This document shows positions 1 to 12,100 of a DNA stretch of 64,000 nt, piece by piece. The translations under genes and the position numbers were made by a program. A model generated the notes under the pieces. That model searched no databases. It had not been told where the DNA came from and was given only the letters and a program-made list of their open reading frames with translations. Source of the DNA: Eimeria necatrix (Eukaryota; Apicomplexa; Conoidasida; Eucoccidiorida; Eimeriidae); contig NW_013655336.1 in NCBI RefSeq assembly GCF_000499385.1, forward strand, positions 62,001 through 126,000, in the 5' to 3' direction. Position 1 is the stretch's first letter; every line of letters starts with the position of its first letter.

Positions 1-682
1 GATAGCCATTCAATCGTGATGCGGAGATTTCGGCCGGGTGACCCAATGCACTGGACGCACTTCTCGGCGCGTTTTGTTGTGGCATTGAATACTGCATCTC
101 GCTCCTACCACCCTGCCCCAACGATGACTGTTGCTGCTTCTGGGGCTGGATATGTCGTTGCAGCTCCGGTTGCTTTTGCTGCTGCGAAAGTGGCTGGGGC
201 TGAGATGTTAGGTGTCCTTGCGGCTGGTATAGCACCTGCTGCTGTGGTCCAACCTGTTGCAAAGGCCGCTGTGGCTGCTGCACTGGCTGCTGCAGAGGTT
301 GCTGTATCTGCTGCTGCTGAGTTGGCAGCTGAGGCCGCTGCTGCGCCTGCTGCTGCTGACGTGTTTGTGGCACGTGCTGCTGCCACCGCAGTGGCTGCTG
401 CGCCTCCTGCTGCTGCCACTGCATTGGCTGCAACTGAGGCTGGTGATGTATCGCTCCAGGCTGTAGGTGCATATCTTGCTGCTGGTACGGGATGCTGGCA
501 GTGGGGTAAGGCGGATACTGCATCTGTTGCCTTGTCTCTTGCCAGTGCTGTGGCTGGCGCCGTGGGTCTTCCTGAGCATTATCAGTAGCAAGGGAACGTG
601 GGCCGCTGCGGTGTTGGTATTGCTCCTGCGGATGGCGCTGCTCAAGAGGGGGATTTGGCGGGTCGTTGCTATCCGAGTTCAT
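1..682 (-). CDS. Gln/Pro-rich protein, N-terminal part, runs off the left edge
   Basis: The minus strand is open from the ATG at 682 to the window edge (about 227 codons, no stop). The first 60 residues are polar and Pro/Gln/Arg-rich; the rest is built of Gln runs broken by Pro, Leu, His and Tyr. The CAG triplets make Gln on this strand, whereas the opposite strand gives only an alanine repeat. An in-frame stop lies about 50 bases upstream of the ATG. The 16 codons between stop and ATG are basic (RKRRR-like), so if an upstream exon joins at the CAG-rich AG just above, the protein would gain a nuclear-localisation-like patch. No domain is recognisable. Gln-rich tails occur in coccidian transcription and RNA-binding proteins, but that does not identify this one. 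The start is moderately supported and the function is unknown. Confidence 0.55.
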   Translation of the reverse strand, partial: MNSDSNDPPNPPLEQRHPQEQYQHRSGPRSLATDNAQEDPRRQPQHWQETRQQMQYPPYPTASIPYQQQDMHLQPGAIHHQPQLQPMQWQQQEAQQPLRWQQHVPQTRQQQQAQQRPQLPTQQQQIQQPLQQPVQQPQRPLQQVGPQQQVLYQPQGHLTSQPQPLSQQQKQPELQRHIQPQKQQQSSLGQGGRSEMQYSMPQQNAPRSASSALGHPAEISASRLNGY

Positions 683-3600
683 CTTGTTTCTCCGCCGTTT
701 TCTGTTGCGGCCAATTCTGCTGCTGCAGTGTCACGAGCCGCTGTTTCGGTGGATGCCCGGAGGCCCTGAAAAGCCTGCCAAGCAGCTGCACACATCTGAC
801 TGGTATCCCAGATGATGCCAGGGTGGCCCCGATGCTGCCAGGGCGGGGCCTGGCTGACGTTAAGTTGCGGCAGACTACTGAAGCCCTAGCGGCTAAGAGT
901 AGCCTCTACCACGCTGCCTCTGCCAAGTCGGCAGACGCTGGTACAAAAGTTCTAGTGCGGTGCTTCTGCTCGCGACCAACAGAAGCAGCAGTAGGAGGGT
1001 GCCTGCTGCTTGCGGTGAAAAGAGCGGCAGCAGCGCGCAGCAGTAGGGGAGGCGGGAGCAGCACGGGTCCCGGACACTTTCCAATGAGAGAACAAGAATC
1101 GGTGCTGTCCTGCAAGGAGAACAAGGCGCCGTCGGCACAGTGAAGCTGCCTAGAAAATCTGGGGCTGTTGGGTCCTTGATGTTGTAGTCCCTGGACACCA
1201 CAAAGCTCTGCGAGGGGCCCCTCAGCCATCAAGCTCTAGAGCAACCTATTTACAACCCAAGAAGAAACGGCATGGAAGTTTATGTGCCACCAAAGGCAAG
1301 CTCTACTGCCCAGAAGGCAAATGTTACTAAGGGGGCAGCAACAGCTGCAATACCAGCCGCTGGTGCTACCGCTCCTCTGTCGCAACTGCAGCCGCATGCC
1401 AAGCAAGCAGCTCCTTGACCACCCAGTCGGTTTCTGTTTATATCCTCTAATCACCTTGACTAAAATGATATTTCAACGCCCCACAAGACATCCTGCGGCA
1501 GGGGACTCCTTGCAGCAGTCTCGGCAGACAAGCGGGGGCATGCATGGATGACTGCGTGACTGTATTCAAGAGACAGGCAGGGGTCCCCTTGTAGCCCTAG
1601 CGTGCGAAGTAGTTGATTAAATAGCAGCGATTATGACGGACTAATTTTTGGACGCCATCGTTTGCATTGTTGTCATCCTCTAAAGCAGCATTGGTAATGC
1701 ATCCTGTAGGGGTTCTCATAGGTGTCGGATTCGACTTTGGAAGCGGCGCCTTGTTGAGGGGATTCTGAGGCTTCAGTTGATATCGTCGTGTTTCTATATA
1801 CTATTTCCGGGAGATATCCGATCTTTTTTTGTCATACTGTGGCTTGATTGCTTTAGGGTTACGTAGTGTAGCATATACAGTGAGAGACGCTGGACGCTTG
1901 TTTCCGGTCTCACCTAATATGTCCCCTCTAGACGAGCGCTGTTGCCCGAGGGTCTTCAGTAGTACAGAATAGTTTCAAAAACCCTGTTACTTTAGATGTG
2001 ACGCAAGGCCGAAGGTAGGCAACGCTACATGTCTGTATACACTGCAACAGTTGGCACGGTAGTACTTGCAGAGAATTAGTTAACTGGTACAGGTAAACGC
2101 AGCTAGCGCTGAAGCTAAGGGTACCCTAGAACGGTACAAAAGAGGGACAAGCAAAAACCGTAGCGAGATGACTTCAACATAGGGAGCAGGGGCTGCGCCG
2201 CTCCTCTGGGCATCAATGCCAGCCGGTTATACCTCTCCGAATGATGAAGGCAGCATTGGGAGAAGTATAAACATTTCACATGGATGCGCAGCTACTGGAA
2301 ATTGACGTTTCGAGTTCGGCGTCTAGCGAGGCTGCGATGGCGGTCATGACGCCTACCTTAGAGGTATGACTGCGTGTGACTCACCTGGGGCTGGTTTGTA
2401 GTTTGACCCCTGGCGCAAACCTCCCGAGCCCCAATTCTCCAGAATTCTTGCCTGGCGAACAAGACAAACCTCTTCAGAGCCCACCCAGAAGACTTTTTAA
2501 TGGTACACGGTTTGCTTCTCTCGCGGCTCCCTGGCCCGGGGTTAGAGGAGAATAAGTCCCGAGGTTCCTTCAGTCATCAAGGGGCACTTGAGTAGTATGT
2601 CGCCATTATGGTGTAATCCAGAAGTTTTCAAGCGACGTTGTGGTTAGCTTACAGGCGCAGGCCTCAGGGGCTTTCAGCTGTGTTGATTGCACGCTGTGTG
2701 GACGGGTGGCTTCGCCTCTAATCGGGGAAAGGGCCTATAATATTGGCTTTGCTACACGAGACAGCATGGAAGAACCCACTCAAGGCGTTATATCGTTCTG
2801 TGCATTGATGCATACAATGCATGTACAAGTCAGGGAAAACTGTAAATTTGTTGGGGCTTTCCCTAACAAATCTACAGACCCTTGACACTGGCGTTGGCCA
2901 GGCCAACCCCAGTGTCAAGGGTCTGGAAGTACGCGCGACGCGAGGAAAGTAATGAGGGTCACACGCTGCGCTTCTTCTTTACTTAAGCCGTTGGCAGTAG
3001 CAATTCCTCCACTGAAACAATCGTTTAAGAGGGCCCTCAAATAGAAGGGTTCAAGAAACGCGCAGGAAGCTTTGGAAGCGTTAGTACGTGCATGCTCCGA
3101 TGACTCGAGCAGTCCCGAGACAATACCCATCCCGACAAAGTTGCCCCGGGCATCTATGTTATCCCTGCAGTGGGGAAGAAGAACCTTTACCGTTGGCGGC
3201 AGCTCACATTTGCCTTGCGCGACTGCCTTTGTTTTACACTGAGAAGTATTTTGGCTGTTCAATTGTGCCTAAGTGTAACCTCTACGTACAAGGCGCGAGG
3301 AGTTCCAGCGTTTATGCGAAATGGCAAAAAACACGGCAGGTATGCTCGCTGAAGAAGTCGAATATTCCTTTTGTTCTTTTCAAAATAAACAAGGGCATTT
3401 TCGCATTAGGTTGCCGTTCACGGGATATTGCGTATCCGTCCATTATTCCGGCGTCGCAGCCTACTTCGGTTGTGTAACGTCCTATTCAGGCACAAACGAT
3501 TTCGAACTGTAAAATGGCGCGCGTGATACGCTCAAATTCACGAAAACCAGGTCGACATCTGCCTGAAATTGCCTGTCGCTGAAATGAACACTGCTCTTCA

Positions 3601-4253
3601 GTAACTTAGATCACCCCGTCACTATTGCCCACAACACGTAACAGCGAAGCAAAACAGCCAACCTCCCTCTGCAGGCATGCCCGTGCTCATTGTGGCCAGA
3701 CAACAGTTTACTGCGATTTCGTGGCTGCGAGATCGGTGGTTCGTCCAGTACATAGGCTACCATCATACGTAGGCATGCCCGCTTAGCCGGCATATGCGGT
3801 TGCCCGTAAGGCAGCAGTGACAAAGTATATCCTTGAGGAAACAAATCTGACGACGCCATTACCTGCCCCTATGAAAGAGAAATGAGCGGTCTTCAAGAAA
3901 CAAGAAATAAAAATATGCATACAAGCAAACGAACACTGGATTTGAGAAAATTAGCTAGACAAATGAGGTAGTCAGCGCCGCTGAAGAAAAGTTGATTGTG
4001 CTCAGCCTAGTCAGCAAAAGCAAGCTGCCCAGGAGACTCCCCAGAGACGTCCTCTTCGAGAACCCTTCAGTCAATACCACAAGGCAGCACGCGAAGTAAC
4101 CCAAACATGAGCTGCCCGAAAACTACTACAAAATGCCCAAGCAACAAAACAGCTGGCACCAAGAAAACACGTTTAATTTCTTCACGACAGAAATGTTCCT
4201 TAGAAAGAAGATTTCTTGCCATCAAAGAAGCTAATTTGAATCCAACTGGAAGC
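683..4253. other. Intergenic, 3.6 kb, no gene recognised
   Basis: This lies between the start of the Gln-rich gene and the stop of the dynein intermediate-chain gene. It holds only short open frames (up to about 180 codons, several with non-ATG starts) that overlap each other on both strands and match no family I know. CAG-type triplet runs are scarce beyond about 1.4 kb, which fits non-coding DNA here. It should contain the promoter of the Gln-rich gene near 700-1200 and the 3' UTR of the dynein gene near 3.9-4.25 kb; I see no sequence signal that fixes either. The one striking element is the palindrome at 2875-2925. Confidence 0.5.
2875..2925. repeat. 51-bp near-perfect palindrome
   Basis: The two 25-base arms are reverse complements with a single mismatch (C at 2892 against C at 2908) around one central base at 2900. 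The arms begin CAGACCCTTGACACTGG. Pairing stops just outside (2874 against 2926). It lies in intergenic DNA, far from any modelled exon. Such a palindrome can extrude a cruciform or fold as a hairpin RNA; it may also be a footprint of an inverted repeat or transposon end. There is no poly-T tract after it to suggest a terminator. Confidence 0.9.
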
Positions 4254-7200
4254 TCACGGTTTGGCCCCTTCTATGTGCCTGTCAAACTTCTCACTGTCCT
4301 CAGCACGCGGTTGGTATACCTGCATATAAATCAAGAAGCCAAATCACTGTGTAAATCTCAAAGGCCTTTGCGTCACTGACCTCACTCTGTGAAAAGAAAT
4401 ATCTCGGTCCCTACCAAACTGGAGCTGGCACATAACCAGCGTACTTTAACTTCAAGTTGTTAAAACTGCAGCAACTGCTATTCCTAACCTGGGGTGATAC
4501 ATTCCACATTTCTATGTTTCCCATTGCATCGCCGGTGGCAAGGCGCCTTCCATCTGCAGACCAAGCCACCTTGTTCTTGGCTAAGTGAGCCCCCAGGGGG
4601 ACATCAGGTTTCGGGCTCGTAAAGGCTGGCGTCTGCAAAGGCAATTGATGCAACACCGTATAGCCGTGGTTCCTCTCAAGTCTTTCACTTTGTTTAGCTG
4701 TGTGGAGGAACCTAGAGATCAAACCCATGATTCGATCTTGTACGCCCTGGCGTGTAGCACTGTGTGAGATGCCCAAACCCGAGAAAGAACCGACACAAAC
4801 TGACGAACCGCCCAATCGTTTGCGAGGTTCCACAACTCCAAGGTGCCGTTGCCGTTCGTGCTGGCAAAAACAGCCGGACTGGTCGGGTGCCTAGAACAGG
4901 CGCGGATAGAAGCAAAGGTACACATAGAAGGTCCTTGGCTATCAAGTCGGAGAGATGCACACCCTTAAGGAGACATGCAGAGGCTTCAAGAAAATCACAT
5001 GAGGCTGCATGAAGGGAAAAATGGTTAACATTGAACCCTAAAATCTAAGTTCTGAACTCTGAGACACGCAAGGGCACAAGTCTTAGTCCTGCGAGAAGCT
5101 ACCAAAGGATACAGGAAATATTGATGACTTCTGGAGCTTAGGAGATCAGTGAACTGCAAGATAATCAACTCACCATTTTACATCGTATACATAAGCATCG
5201 CTGCCCTCGAAACACCCTAGGGGCTCTGCCAGGTTCTGCAGGAGTTGGCAGAACGCAGCGTACAACAATTATGCAAAAGGCCATTCTGAACCGCAGGTTA
5301 TGACAGGTTGTGGCGTGATAAATTCTCTCTCCTCACTTTGCTGCTCCAGAGCTTGATGGACCAATCCACTGATGACGACAAGAGCAAATGTGAATAGTCT
5401 CTCGAGCCTTCTGTCATGCCAGGGTGGAAGTGAAGGGATGTAAGCGCACCACCATGAGCCTCATACACATCCATCACGCCCGCCTTGCTGAACAGAGACG
5501 ATGGAACACCGGGAACAAAGCAACATAATGCAAAGCTTGGTAAATCGAAGCAAGAATGACGAACAGTACCAGCATTGATACAGTAGGAGTTGTTGAGGTG
5601 ATTCGGACTAAAATGGCCAACGGGAAAGCCGTAGAATTGGCAGTACCACCACCGCTTACTTTCCGTGGATGTTGGCCGTCATGAGACAGCCATCCTCAGA
5701 GCCTAGACACAAGTCGTTTACTTCTGCCTCCGCAAAGGAGACACATTCCACGCAGACGTCACGGCTGCCACGCTTCAAATCAAGCGTTTCCTGTTTCAGA
5801 CAGCGCAACACGCTCGCCGCATTGAAAGCGCATGCAAGGCAAGCATGCATCAGTTGCCAGAGAAGGCTATAGTATGCACAATCGCAAAGGAACCTTTGGG
5901 ATGCAAGGAGACTAGAAGACGCACTGCCGGCTGCCCCATCATCTGTAAAGACCATTGACACAGTCGACCGTCTGTGTCCACAGACACCAAATTATGAGCG
6001 TTTTTCGTGCCCACCATCTCTAAAGCATAGACCTGCAAAAAGACGTGCGAATCAGCAGCTCCACATCCCTGCCTATCAGTCTAAGTCAACCCACAAGAGG
6101 TGCCACGCTGAGTGCACCACCCGCATCTCACCGGACTGGTGTGACCCTTAGATGACAACGGCGTCCTCTGAACGGGTTTAGACTGCAACATGGCAACACA
6201 AGCAAAAACGAGTACCAGGAGAAGCAAAAGCGATATGATTCGCCAGGGTACCCATGCCTCTTCAGAGCTCAGCCTCCGTAGCGGACCAACCAGGACAGCA
6301 GACCGGCAGAGCAGGAAAATTCAAATCCCCTTACTTGCACTCGCGTGTCCCACGTGACTATGCTTCCGCTGTAAGTGCCGCCAACGATAACATAAGGCTG
6401 GAATTTGTTGAAGAGGGCACTGCAGACGGCTGACTGAGCAGAAAAGCAGCAAGTAGGCAACTAACCACAAGCCAGCCCTGGATTCTTACTAGCAAGCAAA
6501 AAGAAAAAAGCGCTCCACCTGCGGATTCCCCCATATGCGAGGCCTTTATGGACGTGAGACATCCGCACAGTGTGGACAAGTTTTTTTCACCTACCTGACA
6601 GGTAAAGGCATATTCCGGGCGCTGCTTCATTGCCAAACTCCAAACCAACACGCAGCCCTCGGCGTCCTGCTCGGTTGCGTATTTGGAACTGGGGGATCCG
6701 TACGCCGCAAGAAACAGCTCAGGAAATGTTGGTGATGCCCGCAAGTCCGTGACTGCGCGGTGAGGGGAGTACCGTGTATCTTTGTAGAGATCAAGGAATG
6801 TTACTACCTCCACTGAGCTGAACAAAAGCAATTGCGCCATTAATTTCGACCTCAACTGGAGCAAATAAACAGTTCCTAGTGGTTCTGGTGTCTCACACTA
6901 CTCTGCAACAGTCAGTCATTTTGTCCCGATAGCTTTTCTGTCTCGTCACTGGCCTCTACAGATGGTGGAACAGTCCACACGATGTTGGACCATTTGATGT
7001 ACATTGTGCTCACAACGCGCTACATTTGGGGTTTATGATCCATTAAAGAACCAAATCAGTACGGTTTTAGTTCCCAAGACTATTCCCGTTCTGTCTAGCT
7101 CTCCTACTCATTAGTACGGCGCAGAGTGACTGAGCGCTGCGGCAGTTATCTTACCCTTCTTGAACGCCTGCTTCTGTCCCGGAGTAGTCAGCAAATGGGT

Positions 7201-9185
7201 TAAAGACCTCGGCCTCTCCTAGCATCCTTTCAATCTGCAGAGGCCACACAAATTCGCTGGACACTAGAAAATCTTTCCTCGTGAGGCGAGTGATCGCTCA
7301 CAATGCGCAATGTCCACACACTGTGGAGACTCTTTTCAGCGACAGACATCCAGAGAACAGGAGTGGGAAAAGAAATTGTAGCATGGCGACTCACAAGCTT
7401 AGTGGAGGAACTGAAAAACTCTTTGAACTCGGGCGTTGCCATCACGCGTTTACCATCAGCCTCAGATAACTGATCTGCAGCATCCAGCCTTCAGAAATAT
7501 AGTAAGGAACCCTAACCAAATTAAACTCGCCAGGTGCACCATTAAGAACGCAAGGATCTTTCGTCATCTCCCGAACAGCAGATGCAGTGCCCCTGTGGGA
7601 CCTCTCAAGATCAAAATGCAAATGTAGCCTTCCACTGGTATTTGAACCTAATGGAAGGCCGAATAAGGCGTCATGGGTAACCGTAAAGGGCTGCACCTAC
7701 GAAAGATCTTGGGAGCTGGCTCTGCGAGGTTTTCTGCGGCTGTCGGCGTCTTTCCAACTTCAGCAGCCGGTAATAAAGGACTGGCGCCTTTAATAGTAAG
7801 GGCCTTCGTAAGTGTCCTAGCCGCCTGAGGTAAAGAAGCGCCAACGTAACCAAAAAGGCAATAACAAAGACTGCGTGACACAAAGCCCTACGCTGACGCA
7901 AAGCAGACTATTCTCGTCCAAACAGGCATGTACGACATACAGCTAGCCCTTTTTCTGAGTCTTCATCTTGGCTTCCTTCAGGGACCTCCGGAGTGCTTTC
8001 TATGGAGGCCTGAACTGCGCGGTCAAATGTTTCTACGGACTGATGAGCCACACAGCACATTAAGACCGGCCAGCGATTGTAAGCAACGGCGAACTCCCCA
8101 CAGTAATGCTAGCCTACACTGCCCATCGTCAAGTCTGAGCTTCTCTGCTCCACGATACCCTACAGCACTCCGATGGCAAAATATGAAAAGCACTACGCAT
8201 CACTCAGCGCAAAGTGCTCCTCATTGCAGTTCGCTGCACTCTAAGAGGCGACAGCGGCTGGTCCTACCTTTGGCTGAATTGCGGTTTCTGTACCATCCAG
8301 CTTCGCCACTTTAAATGCGAACCCGCGGTGACTGCATCCCCAGCACCACACAAAAGCAACAAGCCGAGGGAATATTACCAACGAGGGACACGGCCAGGGG
8401 GCCATGCCCAGTTGTCTCCTCCTGCCACGATGCAGCCTGAAACCCAGCCTGAAATGCCGGTTTAGTCGCAAGCCCCAGATAGTATGGTAATAAGGCGATA
8501 TTGGATAGAGCGCGATAAAGCAGTGCAGCAAGCTTACTCCAGAGCAGTGCCAGGTCTGGTAAAGGGTTTTGGAGAGACGGCAGGAGCTGATTTAGCGGAG
8601 GCCGCCTGGCCCTCCAACGCTCCCCCGGTCCTAGCAGCATCCGCATGGCGAGATGGTGTCGGCTCTACATTAACCGCAGCAATGACTTCGTTCAGCAGAG
8701 ATGCCACACTCTACAAACAGCAAACAGACGCTCGACAGAACTGCATTCACCACTACACACAAGCGCAGCCAGACACATTGAAACCTACAAACCAGGAGTT
8801 CACCCAGAGAGGCCGAAGCACAGCAATCTGCATGAAATTCTGGAGGCGCAGAGCACCAGACAACCAAGTTTCAACAGCGGTAGTAAAGCCCTTGCGAACA
8901 ACCGTAGGGGGCACGCACATGTCTGCAAGCTAATGTCACTTAGGTGCGGCTGCTTGTATTTGCGGTAATGCGTACTTGGGACACATCCGCCTCCTCTCCT
9001 GCAGAGGCTGCGTTAGGGCCCCCATAAGCCAAGACGCTCTCCCTGACTGCGTCTGAGGCCTTCCCTTGAAGCTGCCGCACTTGTTGCTGCTGTCGTTGTA
9101 ATTCCTGCCTTCGCTGCTGCAGTCGTTGCCTGAGCTCTTCCCTTTCCTCATCTGTAAGAGGGGCAGTGGTCCCTGAGGCTGACAT
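4254..9185 (-). CDS. Cytoplasmic dynein intermediate chain (WD40 repeat protein), 16 exons
   Basis: Cargo/scaffold subunit of the dynein motor, which moves along microtubules toward the minus end. Exons (minus): 9185-8976, 8710-8538, 8331-8268, 7824-7701, 7474-7395, 7234-7155, 6817-6595, 6433-6335, 6182-6132, 6032-5925, 5790-5660, 5487-5337, 5235-5174, 4890-4809, 4632-4489, 4319-4254. All junctions are GT-AG and in phase, giving about 615 aa, normal for the family. The start is the ATG at 9185: it is followed within a few residues by a charged, Gln-rich coiled coil, as in DYNC1I. The conserved block before the WD40 domain is present (FKEFF, FADYSG). WD40 hallmarks follow in the order seen in DYNC1I: VGGTYSG, VQRTPL, VGTKNAHNL, GSEDG, SSVDWSIKLW, YVYDVKW, GTLELWNL, KVAWSADGRRLA. 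The C-terminal tail is short (YQPRAEDSEKF). No clear TQT dynein light-chain motif is seen. Axonemal chains are the main alternative, but the similarity is to the cytoplasmic form. Confidence 0.9.
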
Positions 9186-12100
9186 TGCTGCAGTTTGTGG
9201 CTCGCTATAACGAAGCGGCCGCAGAGCAGGAGGCCGGATGGATGAACTTGGGTCGTCCTGCACTGATAACAGGAAGTAAGCAGCTAGTCACTCCTTAGAT
9301 CACTAGCTCTGCTTACATAAACAGCTAGCTATGGCGACAGTCTGCACGCCTGTTGGAAGTGAGAGGGAGAAAGACAGCCTGCTGTCATTCTTCCCGGCTG
9401 TCCTGGTGTAGTGCCCTACACTACAGTGAGTTTGGGACTTGATGACTAAAGCAAGATTATCTAGCAATACGCTGATATAAATGGAAAGAAAAGTCTTCTA
9501 GCCAGTTAATAAAGAAAGCGGCGCCGAGTGTAGTACCAACAAGGCTCTAGCAGTAACGGTCGGGGCTGTGTGAGGCCGCGTGCACAGCTTGGGCAAGCAA
9601 ACTCAATCAAACCGCGGCGATATTTAGCTGGTAAACCAAGTTTTTGCAAAGAACCAATGAGTTATGTTTCTAATGAACGGATACGGTTGTATAGGTGGCT
9701 TAGCTCGATATGCATTCCAAGGGTATAGTCACTTTAGTCATGTGGCAGTTGACGCAACTTGCTCGCTATTGCTGCGAGCAGCTCAAGGCGCTCAAACTTC
9801 TTACATATTGTGTATTTGACAAATTTATTGACTAGGTTGGCTCAGACTGAGCGCCGTTTATGCACCTGGGCTTCGCGCACGCTGCGATGATTTCAACATG
9901 GACTACTGACCTTGGCCTGCTCTAGCCCCAATAGGCTCCATGCAGCATATGAAACTTAAACATACTTCACTGCTTGAATGGTTGAAGCTTTGTCCAATTT
10001 TTTTTCCAAAATTTGTTGCAGTTTCCCTCGAGGAACTGGGCAGACGCCGTTTCAAATACAATCCGTAGTGTGCGCTGAAGCATTGGCTTCACAGTGGTAA
10101 AAATGAGCATTGAACTTCGAAGTCTCATGACAAATCCAGATTTTAATGTTGAAAGCTAGGAGGTCCTGAAACTAGCAAGGCATTCCGGCGGGTAGGAACT
10201 GGCGACAAAGAAAAATGTAGGCTGAAGTCAGTCACGTTTATAGCGGAATTTCGGCCATGCAATTCTCGCGGCTAGTCAATGAAACATAGAGGCTTCAGGT
10301 AACAATCACTTCAATAACTTTCTTGAGTGCTCTGTCGCGTTCGAAAAGGCTATTGTCGACGACGAAGTCTAGATCACAAATGTGGAAGATGTTCGTTGCG
10401 CGTATACTTACAATAGGCTGGCGCCCAATGCTGCACGCACAGACGTAAATGAATCAGCACCAAGGTGCACATATGAAAGATAGGGGCTTCAGATAACAAT
10501 CATTTCAATAATTTCGTTGAGTGCTCTGTCGCGTTCCAGAAGGCTATTGTCAACGACAAACCTAGATCACAAATGTGGAAGATGCTCGTTGCGTGTATGC
10601 CGACAATAGGCTGGGGTCGCTCTGGGGCATTCTCTCCACCATGTGCGCACTATGGTGCTTATCCATTTTCGTCTATGCGTGCAACATTCGTATTTACTCA
10701 ATTTCAGTGTCACTAGAGTTGTTTCGAGGCGCGTATAAGCGCGAGGTGTACCGAACGGCACGGTGCACAGCCTTTCAAATCCCGCAGGAAGTCAGGTGCT
10801 CATGAAATATTCCGTAGAATTCGACAAGATCCCTTGCCCACTGGAAAGTTCATCGGCTGGTCATCGTGTGCCAAGGTCTCTTAGTACTTCCTGAGAGCCA
10901 ACTTGTTGGGAGAAAAGCAGAAATTTTCCTTCTCTGGATTATGCGGTTGCGTTCAATGCTGAGTCTAGTTTGGGACATTGAAAAGCTGTAACATATCGCT
11001 TGTGGGTTTCCCTTTGTTTTTGTTAGCTCGGGAACTACTCGTTACTTCGTGGCCGCGTAGGATAACGAAACAGGAACAAATTCATCTGGCAAAGGTAGAC
11101 GCCTACTTGCGACGGGGAGCATACCTACTACTCACCTCTTGAATATGGGATTCTTCACCATCAAAAATCCATTCCTGAAGGTCTTCATGCATTGATGCGT
11201 GCGTTGTTTTCTCTGGTGTCCATAATCCTGCAAGTCTCGAACGGCACGGTCTGCAGGTAACGGTACTTTGGAGTCGTGGAACCTCGCAAACACGTTAGGC
11301 CGCTCGTCAGTTTGTGCGAATTCCTCGGGATTGGGTTTCTTCCATAGGTCTACACATCAGGGCCTACGACATCGGCTCCTGTGTTTGATTCCCAGGTTTC
11401 TGCTTCTCACTGTCGTCGTAACGCTGCTCGCAGAATAAGCTTGGTACATCACTTCTGTAGTCATCATTCACTTGCCGCCTTCATTCATGTGCGCAGAACG
11501 AATCTACCAAGCTAGATGGGAACAACTTCTGGCTCGGTTCCCCCTAGAATTTGCCGGTGACTTCCCATAGCGAGTTTTGCCGGAAATTCCCGTGGCACTA
11601 TTATTACTTAGCCCGCGGTCTTGCCTCTCAATATATGCCCCTCAATTTCTTTTATTCTCCAGACCTTTCCGGTCTTCTAGACCCCCGATGCTACGTTGAT
11701 ATGGCTGACTCCCACTGCCACTCGCTGCTGTGGACCTCTGGGTGGCAAGCTGTTGAAGCGTTGCATTTGCTTGCCATGTACTAATCTTTGAAGGCCTCCT
11801 GAATTCTTCCACTTGTTGTGAAAGATGTCAGCGGCAATTCTCCAATCTTCCATTTACGCGTGGCGGAGAAAAATTCCGCTGGGTTAGGCTGGTCACAGCT
11901 ACTTAGCTGCTGCATTGTTGTTGACCCCTCTACTCCACCTTTCGTTTCTCTGAGTAAACTCTCCAAAGCCATAGATTCTCAGGTTGATGGAGGAACTTTT
12001 TTTTTCTTGTCCTGCTTCATCAGACCGCGTTCCTCGCCATAACGGAGGAAAAGTAGTCCTCGTCTGAACTACAGCTAGTTTTAAGCAAACCCTTCGAAAC

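Noticed and set aside
16..588. 190-codon plus-strand frame, almost all alanine and valine
   Set aside because: It is the complement of the Gln-rich CAG frame on the minus strand; its only content is the repeat read backwards.
2915..3262. 115-codon minus-strand frame near the palindrome
   Set aside because: It ends inside the palindrome, has ordinary composition and no recognisable motif; chance open frame.
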